Origin: Dipteris shenzhenensis | Lineage: Eukaryota; Polypodiophyta; Polypodiopsida; Gleicheniales | DNA length: 64,000 nt | Assembly: GCA_047967505.1 (NCBI GenBank) | Contig: CM106540.1 | Strand: one strand, 5' to 3' | Shown here: positions 56,070 through 64,000 of the stretch, one piece after another | Numbering within the stretch: the stretch's first letter is position 1 | Layout of the letters: the number at the start of each line of letters is the position of its first letter | Translations under genes and position numbers: made by a program | Notes under the pieces: model-generated | Database searches by the model: none | Told to the model about the DNA's origin: nothing | Seen by the model: only the letters and a program-made list of their open reading frames with translations

Positions 56070-57625
56070 TTCCCCCTGCCCCCACATCTCTCTCTGTCTC
56101 TCTCTTCCCCCCCGCCATCACATCTCTCTCTCTCTCTTCCCCCCCCTCATCTCTCTGTTCCCGCCTCAGCCCGGTCCACACAATTGCCATAATCCACCTC
56201 TGGAGTCCCTAGACTCGCCACCATGAGCCTAGGGTGCCGTGCACCATGACAGCTACTCCTCTATGCAGGGCACCATGGCCCGTGCTCCGTTGCTCCGTGC
56301 ACTGCTCCTGGAAGCCTGGGACATCGTGCCTAGGGTGCCGTGCACCGTGAATGACCTCCTCCGTCAACCCACTAGGTCGTAGCCCAAGGTCCTTGGTGCC
56401 ATGCGCCGTGCCATATCAAGACGCCATCACCCGTGCCTAGCTTACCGTGCATCGTGAGCCAAAGACACCAAGGCCCGTTGCCTGTAAGCAACTCCGCCCC
56501 TAGCACTTTGCTCATCTACTCTGCCACCACCGGCCGGCCTTATTTCATTGACACACCAACACCTCTATGCCTCCCCTTCAGTCAACTCCACCCTCCTCTC
56601 CCCCTTCACAAACTTCACCCTCCCCCTCCCCCCCTCCACACCCCTCCTTCCCCCCATTTTGCATCCTCTATCCCCACCCTCGCCAGCCGGCAACCGCCAC
56701 CCCTCCCCCCTTCTATAATTTAATTTTTATTTTTATTTTTTTAAAACATACTAACCTGACTTCTAGCCTAGTGTAGTTAGGTTAGGTTAAATTACTCTTA
56801 AGGTTAGGTTGAACTAACCTCAGTAGGTTTGTGTTAACTAGGATAGGTTCGGTTTGCTAGATTTAGGTTAAGTTTAGTTAACTGGACCTAGGTCTAGCTA
56901 ACTATACTTAAGATAAATTAACCTTGGTTTAGTTAGTTAGGTAAACTGCAATTAAGGTAGGTTAGATGGACTAACTGTTCAATTAGGCTAACTAAACTGA
57001 TTGAGTTAAACTAACCATTCATTGCTCTAACTAGAAGTTACCTCAACTCCTAGTTGAAACTCAAGTTCCATTCACACTAAGACCTAAAGGACCCCTAAAA
57101 TTCCCTCTAACTTTAAAGGTCCATAACTCGCTCAATTGGGACCCAAACTGGTTGAACCACGATTTCACACACGGAAGCACCATGGTACGAGGCCTTTTTA
57201 CATCCCATTGCACATATTTAGGCATCCTTAGCACTCGTTAATTTGCACCCCCGTGTGGGTCCCTTTACGCACTAATTCGTTCATAACTTTCCGTCGTGAC
57301 CTCCAATTGATGATCCGTCGACACCGACACATTTCCCTACACACGTGGGACAATCCTAGGCACATTATTAACACAACGGTCCCTACAACACTAACACATA
57401 TCTAACCCTCCTAAAACAGCTAACTCAACTTCTGCTTTTGCAGCAAAGACACCTGTTCCACCTCGTGCCAAATCTGCATGTAGCTACGCTCCAAGCAATG
57501 CCTCTAACAACAATGCTCATTAAATCTGCATACAACTCTGCTGTAGCCAATGCCTCTGACAAACCTCTACCTCGATTCCCCCCTTGAAATTTAGGAAATC
57601 CCTTTGACTCCTCCATGACAAAACC
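55906..57625 (+). mobile_element. Second gypsy leader: pyrimidine tract and TTAGG-like repeats
   Basis: It holds a C/T tract with TC runs (56020-56060), 'gtgccgtgcaccatga' repeats (56235-56460), a second C/T block (56560-56710) and degenerate GGTTAGGTTA/TTAACTA repeats (56760-57050). The order matches the minus-strand leader at 11383-8211. From 57060 to 57620 the sequence matches the reverse complement of about 8260-8760 (for example 'cacatttccctacacacgtggg'). No gene is present. Confidence 0.7.
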
Positions 57626-57800
57626 TTGCCGGGCGCTGTCACGATGATGGGGATCTTGAACTCAAAGCAGAGGGGAACAATCTCTTTAACAATGCCAACA
57701 ACAATTTTGGCAACAATAATAACAATCAAGGCAGGTGCCCCTTGGGCAAAATCAAACTTCCCAAGTACAATAGTAGCTGAGCTCATCCACATCAACTCCC
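57626..57800 (+). pseudogene. gag: Gypsy gag remnant
   Basis: A plus-strand frame offset from the longer open frames reads DDGDLELKAEGNNLFN, then NNNNQGRCPLGKIKLPKYN, matching the start of the minus-strand gag at 8210-8060 (DNDGDIDLNAEADNFFN ... GKLELPKYN). The match ends near 57780, so gag is almost wholly deleted. A following Gln/Lys/Ala repeat (FEAEKQAQFKAKKQAQ, 57897-57945) may be the pre-protease linker. Confidence 0.65.
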
Positions 57801-58078
57801 GAGCCTCAAATAAAAGAAGCTCCATACCCAAATGCAGAGGTAGAGAAGGCTCGTTTTTAGGCACTTCAACAATGGTACAAAAGGATCAAGCTCAATTTGA
57901 GGCTGAGAAACAAGCTCAATTTAAGGCTAAGAAACAAGCTCAAGACTCAATCCATGACTTGGCCCCATAGAGTATTGATATTGTACTTGAGCCTCTGTTC
58001 CAACAACAAACTCCACATTGTAATGTACTACCACGTCAACTTGAAGGAGCCGCACTCTCTAGCATCCTGAGTTGCCCT

Positions 58079-58609
58079 GTGTCAATTCCCATTGGAATCC
58101 TCCTACAAAATTGTCCCAATCTCTGGGAGAGATTCAAAGGATGGATTGAACTCGCAAATCCTCCTCCACCTATGAACGACATCGAAGAAATCCTTGTGCG
58201 GATGGGTGAGAGAGATGACATATGCAACATTACTATGCCTTTGATCCACAAGGCATATAATGAAGTCCAAGCCATAGTGGATGGTGGAGCAAGTGTAAAT
58301 GTCCTATCAAAGGAGCTCTATGAAGAATGGGGTCTCCCACCAATGCAAAAGGCTAATTTCAACATATGCCTTGTCGATGATTCACAGGCTAAACCCTTGG
58401 GAATAGTGAATGGCGTGTCCACAAAAGTTGCAAGAGTCTGCTTTTCCCTTCAATTCACAATCTTGGATCTCCCCAAAAAATCCTATCAAATCTTACTGGG
58501 ATATCCTTGGTTACGAGAAGCATTAGTCCTCCATGACTGGGGAACTGATAGACTGACAATCCAGAATCGCAACACTGCAGTCAGGGTGAATGTGGAACAG
58601 GAGCTATAA
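58079..58609 (+). CDS. Gypsy aspartic protease domain
   Basis: This open frame of 176 codons is part of a broken gag-pol. The retropepsin active site is AIVDGGASVNVLS, with the catalytic Asp at residue 68; the usual Ser after it (DSGA/DTGA) is Gly here. The C-terminal hydrophobic motif is ILLGYPWL followed by LVLHDWGTDRLTI, as in plant gypsy proteases. In a live element it would be cut out of the polyprotein and process it. The frame has no start of its own; the preceding gag is deleted. Sequence integrity is good, but the active-site change may weaken catalysis. Confidence 0.75.
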   Translation: MSIPIGILLQNCPNLWERFKGWIELANPPPPMNDIEEILVRMGERDDICNITMPLIHKAYNEVQAIVDGGASVNVLSKELYEEWGLPPMQKANFNICLVDDSQAKPLGIVNGVSTKVARVCFSLQFTILDLPKKSYQILLGYPWLREALVLHDWGTDRLTIQNRNTAVRVNVEQEL

Positions 58610-59589
58610 AACCAATTGTGCCTAGAGCATTGGATGACACATCTTTAACGACAATCTCAAGCAAATCATCTCCCTTGCAACAGCATGCCATAGCGGGCGA
58701 TTCACAAAGCAATGTAAATAACTGGATACAGACATTGGCAACCATCGACAACTACCATTCATTAGACCCCATCTTCTCACAGATAGATTCTAAGGTGCTA
58801 CAGGTAGATCCTCCACTCACACATGAAGAACTAATCGATCTAGAGATGCCATTCTTTATGCTGACCTCGAGTGGGATAATGAACCTAAAGAAGGTACCCA
58901 TACCAATGATGATTCAGATTTTCCTTGGGACCTTGAAAATAAGGTTGAGAATGCTGAAATTGAAGATCAAATCTTTGATAATGACTTAGCCATTCTGCAT
59001 GCCCTAATGGCAGTCGAACTCCCAAAAGTTGAACCTCCAAAGTTGAATAACAACAGAAGATCCCGCAAGAAAGCTGAAGGAGGACATCACAGAAAAGCCA
59101 AGGCCAAACACTTCAATGACTTCGAATGAGTCCAAACAAGAATCGTCGAATTGTACCTTGCAAAGCCATCTCCCTCAAAATCAGAACTACCGCCTCTTGA
59201 ATGGTCCCTGAGGGACTGGAAGGAGTATGCACAGCAAATGAACCCTTACTTGGAAACACCTTACCAGTGGAAAATTTACCCCACAGTTCCCAACGTAAGA
59301 AGTTTTGAAAATATAAGCCACATGTGCGGATGAAGCTCGATCAAGAGACTTCAGAAAAAGAAAGTCAAGAAGAGCCTAACAAATTGGTAAATGCAACTAT
59401 GCCACCTAGTGCACAGGGCACATGTCAGGCTAGTTCAACACCATCAAAGGCCGGTTCGAGAAGTGCTGAAATACTTCAAGAATTACACAAGTGGCAATGC
59501 GCCAATTGCAATGCCAAGTCCACTAAGAGAATCTAAAGTTCAAGAAACTGATAGCATTGGAGAAACTCCAATTATGAGGGACCGGCAAA
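58610..59589 (+). pseudogene. Gypsy pol linker region between protease and RT
   Basis: Fragmentary frames (58618-58989, 59151-59333, 59324-59536) in more than one register encode acidic linker-like sequence without a recognisable domain. The N-terminal half of reverse transcriptase that should follow is absent, pointing to a deletion before 59590. Confidence 0.5.
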
Positions 59590-61882
59590 AACATGCACAA
59601 TAAACCTCGCCCTTGAAGGGGAGAAAGAAAAATTGTTTTTCATTGGGAAACAGCTTCGACAAGAAGATGAAACCAAACTCAAAGCACTCGCATATAGAGT
59701 CAAGCCATTAAGCCTTTGTAATGCCCCGGCCACATTCCACTGAGTCATGTTCACAACTTTCAAGTCATTTCTGAATAAGATTTTACAGGTGTTCTTGGAT
59801 GATTTGTTCATCCATTCAAACAAAAAAGGCCACCTCAAATGTCTTGAAGTAGTACTAATCAAATGCAGGGAGTATAGCATCTCCCTAAATCCAACAAAAT
59901 GCCAGTTCATGGTCACCCACGGAGTTGTTTTGGGACACATCGTCTCTCCATGGGATTGCAATTGACATGGACAAAATCAAAATCATCATGGAATTGCCTC
60001 CTCCTACAAATTCCAAAGGTGTACAGATCTTTATGGGACATGCCGGCTATTATAGAAGATTTATATTGCCGTATGCCATGATAGCTAGTCCACTTTATAA
60101 ATTATTAGTGGAATTATTATGGACCGAAGAGTGCGACCAAGCCTTGTAGATTCTATCTATATCCTTGCATTTTTCCAAAACTTCTCCTATCTAAGCACAG
60201 CGCCCAAAGGTTCACGAGAAAGGATGCACAGCGTTCAGAATACTAACACGCAGCGGAGTTGGTGAGCTTTAAAAGTGGCACCTAATCACAGCACCCATCC
60301 TTATATCTCCCAATTGGGATATTGATTTTCATGTTCATACTGATGGATCCAAGTATGCAATTGGGAGTGTGCTTTATCAACCTGGTGAACATACGAAAGA
60401 CTACCCATTCTACTTCACCAGTCGACAACTCAATGATGCAAAGATCAACTATACCACCACAAAAAGAGGAGCCCTAGCAATGGTGTATAGTTGTGTAAAG
60501 AAATTTTAGCACTATCTATTGGCAAATGATTTTGTCTTCTACACCGACCATCAAGCATTGCGTTATCTTGTGAACCATCCATGTACAACAGGAAGAATAC
60601 CCAGATGGCTCCTCTTGCTTCAAGAATTCAACTTCAAAATAGTGCTCTGCAAAGGTGCCCAACACTACATTGCCGATCACATGTCTTGTGTCAAGTCGGG
60701 AGAAAAAGCCACTGGAGTAGAAGACGACTTACCAGATGCCACACTATTTCAAATAGATGCTATTCCAGAGTGGTGTGGAGATATCATTGGGTACTTAATG
60801 GCAGGAAGACCACCCCTTCAAATGAAAGCAGTAGATGCCAAAAAATTGATTCTAAAGGCTACACTCTATCAACTCATTGCAAGACAGCTGTACAAGATGG
60901 GCAAAGACCAGATATTAAGACAATGTGTAATGCCTCATGAGATCATGCCAATCCTGAGTGAAGTCCATGAAGGCATTGTAGGAGGACACTTCCAAGGGGA
61001 AGCCATAGCAAGAAAAGTTCTCCTCGTAGGCTACTGGTGGCCAACACTGTGGGCAGATGCCTATGAATATGTAAAAGGCTGTGATGTATGCCAACAGACT
61101 ACTAAACCAAAGCACAAAGACTTCAATCCCCTAACAACAGTTGTTGCACAAAAACCATTTGAAAAATGGGGGATTGAGTATGTGGGTCCCATACATCTAG
61201 CAGCAAAAGGAACACAAGCATGCTACATCATTGTGGGCACTGATTACTTTACAAAATGGGCTGAAGCTAAAGCAGTCAGAAAGGCAGATGCTAGTAGCAC
61301 AGTGAGATTCTTATAGGAAAATAAGATCACCCGATTGGATGCCCCATTGAAATTGTGTCGGATAGAGGCACACATTTTGTCAATGAGGTAATCTAAGAAC
61401 TCTTGTCTAGCTTTATGGGATAATCCATAGAAAAAGCACACCCTACTACCCCCAAGGGAATAGATAGGTCGAATCCACCAACAAAATATTATGCAGTACA
61501 AGAATGCATGGGAGACCATGAAACCTTGAAAGAAAGACTCTATCAGTTGGAGAAGCATACAAAAACAAGACTAGTCACCTACCATGCCATGACAATAGAA
61601 AAATGCAGAAGAAAGGCATGGTTTGTTGACAGAAATATTAAAACTAAAGACATCAAGGAAGGTGACTTGGTCCTGTTATACAATGCCAAAGTACACAAGG
61701 GGAAACTGAAGTATCTAGGTCAAGGACCCTACCGAGTAAGAAAGATGAATCCCATCGGGGCTATGCTGCTAGAAACATTGGATGGAGTCCAATTCAACAC
61801 AACAATAAACGGGAGCCGACTGAAGCACGACTACTTCAACATGCAAGCCATCCCCAACAAAAATGAAGATTTGGGAAATTGA
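59590..61882 (+). pseudogene. Gypsy RT (C-terminal half), RNase H and integrase, decayed
   Basis: Reverse transcriptase starts inside the palm (LSLCNAPATFH). It carries the catalytic VFLDDLF, CREYSISLNPTKCQF, GHIVSPWD, and after a shift the connection IFMGHAGYYRRF. RNase H reads HVHTDGSKYAIGSVLYQ, YTTTKRGALAMVYSCVKKF, a stop, FYTDHQALRYLVNHPC and WLLLLQEFNF. Integrase follows with its zinc finger (HEGIVGGHF ... CDVCQQ), the core beginning KWGIEYVGPI and VGTDYFTKWAEA, a stop at about 61314, then SDRGTHFVNEV in another frame. The C-terminal part is open at 61508-61882 (GPYRVRKMNPIGAMLLE, INGSRLKHDYF). That ending lacks a chromodomain and fits the Athila/Tat branch. Several stops and shifts make the polyprotein inactive. 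Confidence 0.85.
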
Positions 61883-62563
61883 GTCTTCCTTAGTTAGGAT
61901 TAGATTGTATCACAAGCACTCACTTGCATATGTACATCTTCGCACATATAGTTAGCATCAATCGATTTTAACCTTGGGCTCAGAAGTGATGCCTGAGTTC
62001 TGGCTACCCTCTGAAAATCCCAGCAACAAAAAAAGCATATAGTTAGTCCCTACCTAGATACTAGGTCACGCGCACTCACACGCTTTTGCTTAGACACATA
62101 GATGATTTTATGAATAATTGTACCACACACTTTCATTCCACACTCTCAAAGCATGTATAAAAATAAGATCTCTCACAAACACACAGAAAGGTCATACCTG
62201 CATGCCAACCAATCTAATGATCAATGGTACACCACATGCACATGGATGTAGGTTCAGAAAAGATTCTGCCACTAAGGAGGATGCGCACAAAGAGCCCACT
62301 GCCTCAACCACGAGACCCCCTCTAGAGTTCGTAGCCATCTACATCCTCTCAAACCATGATGACCATAGGCATTTGTGGTCCAGAGCGATAGCTCCAAAGA
62401 GGATTCAATGCATGACCAAGAAGAACAAATGCCACCCTAGTCACCACCAGCCTACACAACCATTAACGAGGCCCAGTCACTGGAATTTGTTTGGCCACCC
62501 AGATCGACTTGTGCTCTTTCCTAGGAAACAACATCTTACTTAGAGTAAAGGGGTCTAGGCAGT
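61883..62563 (+). other. Post-pol spacer of the gypsy element
   Basis: A 141-codon frame (62118-62543) rich in His/Thr/Lys lies here but has no recognised domain. Sequence just after pol (61900-62100) looks untranslated. It may include a splice acceptor for the next ORF, as env-like ORFs in this branch are often expressed from spliced RNA; I cannot confirm one. Confidence 0.4.
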
Positions 62564-63103
62564 TTGCATGAGAGCCTAAAATCCTTGGAGGATAGACCTA
62601 CAATGACCACATACATCAGGGACTTTCTTCATTCTTACCACTCCAGCAATGCAAAGGTTGGCAAGTATGGTACAATCACTGTACATCAGAGCCCACTAAA
62701 CATTATCCTCGACAGTACAGTCATTCAAAGGGCTTTCTCACTACCAACACACGGTGCCAAATACCCTACACGGCCTACCAATGCAAATTTTCTTGAAGTA
62801 CAGTCTCTCTTCACCAAGGGCACACTGTTCCAAAGGGACGGCATATTGCTTCGCACAATCCTTAACCATTGCCTCAAGGAAGCAGCACAATTCCTATCCA
62901 CAATCTTGGGGGTTAAGTGTGGCAAAAATCGATCCCTTCCACTCCACACATTTGTTTTGCTAAGTAGGAAGCTAAAACAAGACTGGGTCCAGCACTTAGT
63001 CATCTTCTTTACGAAGAAACTAGATGGTTCATCAGGCCAAAAATGTAAAATTCCACACTTACTGGCTATAATAATCAAAAAAGACTACAAGAAAGAGAAA
63101 TGA
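62564..63103 (+). CDS. Extra post-pol ORF of the gypsy element (unknown function)
   Basis: 179 codons are open; the first codon in this frame is TTG, so the true start is upstream or supplied by splicing. The product has the block SLKSLEDRPTMTTYIRDFLH, then VGKYGTITVHQSPLNIILDS, AFSLPTHGAKYP and a basic C-terminus (IIIKKDYKKEK). No signal peptide or membrane helix is obvious, so it is not a typical envelope protein. Athila/Tat-type elements often carry additional ORFs after pol. The clean open frame beside a heavily mutated pol is notable. I do not recognise a domain. Confidence 0.5.
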   Translation: MHESLKSLEDRPTMTTYIRDFLHSYHSSNAKVGKYGTITVHQSPLNIILDSTVIQRAFSLPTHGAKYPTRPTNANFLEVQSLFTKGTLFQRDGILLRTILNHCLKEAAQFLSTILGVKCGKNRSLPLHTFVLLSRKLKQDWVQHLVIFFTKKLDGSSGQKCKIPHLLAIIIKKDYKKEK

Positions 63104-64000
63104 CTCTGCCCCACTCACCAAAACCAATTGAGGAGTTGGACATACCCTTCTCACCAATATGGGAGCCATCACCAACTTCTCCTACTATCACATTGATAAG
63201 TGCAAATGCCTTAGAAGAAATACCTATTCTGGAGGTTGGGATTGAGGAATTGCCCCATGAGATGCTACAGCTCGATGCACAACTACAACCAATATATCTC
63301 CAACAATAGCAGCAACCAGAGCCTGAGGCAAGATTAGCACCAAAACCTAAGGAAAGATCAGCACCAGAACCTGAGGAAAGATCAGCACCAGAGCCTGAGG
63401 CTACAGAACCGCCCATCGATGCCATGCCAGTCGATGAGCTACAAGGGGAGCTAGTGCTAGATCAATAGTATGACTATTGTACACAAGGGACTAAAATACC
63501 ATTGGAACAATCTCCCCCAAGTACTATAGAATCATCGGGATGGCTACATGGGCACCACTTATATTCGCAGTATCGCCAGTCCTCATCACCGTCTGTCATT
63601 CTCCAACATCAAGCTAACCAAATGATCTAAATGTCAGAACTATTCAATACCTTGGCCAAAGAAGAATATGCAAGAGAATTGGACAGATAGACTGCAACAG
63701 AAATAGAAGACCAATTCTAGGCAATTGCCATAGAGGTCAAGGCACTTCAGGCACAGATAGATGAGGAGGAGGTAGAAGAAGTGCACATGAACCAAGCTCT
63801 CCAAGCTCAAGAGAAGGCAGTGAGGGATGTGACCTCCGACCTCCACCAAAGTCAAACACAGTTGACAGTAGTAGTATAAGCAACGGAAATCCTACAGACC
63901 TACTATAACTCCTTGACATCCGCACATGCTTAGCAAATGGAGGTAGTGGCACAAGCTCAACTCACTCTAATTCACAAAGAAGAAGAGCTCCAGGACTACA
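63104..64000 (+). pseudogene. Coiled-coil post-pol frame, runs off the window
   Basis: It continues from the preceding frame after a shift: acidic PIEELDIPFSPIWEPSP, then a 24-bp repeat coding KERSAPEPE-type units (63316-63400), a Ser/Pro spacer, and a long heptad-rich stretch (ELFNTLAKEEYARELDR, EIEDQF, EVKALQAQIDEEEVEEV, QALQAQEKAVRDVTSDLHQS, AQAQLTLIHKEEELQDY) with about half a dozen stops. The same coiled-coil appears decayed at 51880-52130, just upstream of an LTR, so this is the last ORF of the element family. Its role is unknown. Confidence 0.55.
63316..63400 (+). repeat. 24-bp in-frame tandem repeat
   Basis: About 3.5 units of 'ccagarcctgaggaaagatcagca' type (written here as a degenerate consensus split: ccaga(a/g)cctgagg, aaagatcagca) encode repeated Pro-Glu/Arg-Ser-Ala residues inside the coiled-coil frame. 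Confidence 0.85.

Overview
The window looks like repeat-dominated nuclear DNA of a land plant. The evidence is plant-type transposable elements (Ty1/copia, Ty3/gypsy of the Athila/Tat type with a tRNA-Asp-like primer site, a DUF4283-type LINE, a CACTA/En-Spm TNP2 transposase, an Ulp1/C48 peptidase pair), GT-AG introns of roughly 80-630 bp, and one plant-style multi-KH RNA-binding protein gene with telo-box motifs upstream. A seedless plant such as a fern is possible, but the sequence alone does not fix the species. There is no bacterial operon, CRISPR array, rRNA or convincing tRNA gene.

Layout. Positions 1-4.1 kb hold a foldback element, simple repeats and one unexplained 148-residue reading frame. 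Positions 4.2-12.2 kb are a rearranged Ty3/gypsy family: two LTRs lie head-to-head as a 2.5-kb palindrome, followed on the minus strand by a decayed gag, a 3-kb leader with a 1.7-kb purine tract, a primer-binding site and an LTR stub. A copia pol scrap and an unrelated gypsy gag follow (12.2-14 kb). Positions 16.9-20.0 kb carry the best host gene, a four-KH-domain protein on the minus strand with a 5'UTR intron, a possible uORF and two identical telo-box motifs. Positions 22.8-26.1 kb are a dead LINE next to a copia-type LTR with its primer site. Positions 28.7-29.7 kb are imperfect tandem repeats with an alternating purine/pyrimidine run. Positions 32.6-35.3 kb hold two tandem, intron-bearing Ulp1-like peptidase copies, each with one in-frame TAG. 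Positions 35.8-39.2 kb are a 3'-truncated copia gag-pol on the minus strand. Positions 40.0-45.7 kb are a DNA-transposon region: a TGACGTGG minisatellite, a decayed TNP2-type transposase on the minus strand, and an apparently intact three-exon gene on the plus strand embedded in three arrays of CGCGTCTA/TAGACGCG motifs. Positions 46-51 kb hold a recent 159-bp tandem duplication and one small, unidentified gene with a TATA box and a 5'UTR intron. From 51.2 kb to the end, the gypsy family returns on the plus strand: 3' interior, full LTR, primer site, leader, second partial LTR, second leader, protease, RT/RNase H/integrase remnants, then a post-pol frame and a coiled-coil frame running off the window.

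How the parts relate. The 4-12 kb and 51-64 kb blocks belong to one LTR family whose LTR is about 1.26 kb, begins TGTTG, ends in CAACA or a decayed form of it, and carries a 13-bp minisatellite, a TATAAATA box and a CTCC-rich stretch. Its leader contains a strand-asymmetric pyrimidine tract. The 42.8-45.7 kb gene and its motif arrays resemble the DNA-binding-protein and subterminal-repeat partnership of CACTA elements, although here the gene diverges from the TNP2 gene. Only the KH gene, the small 48.7-kb gene and the 43.7-kb gene look intact enough to be expressed. Almost everything else with coding character is broken.
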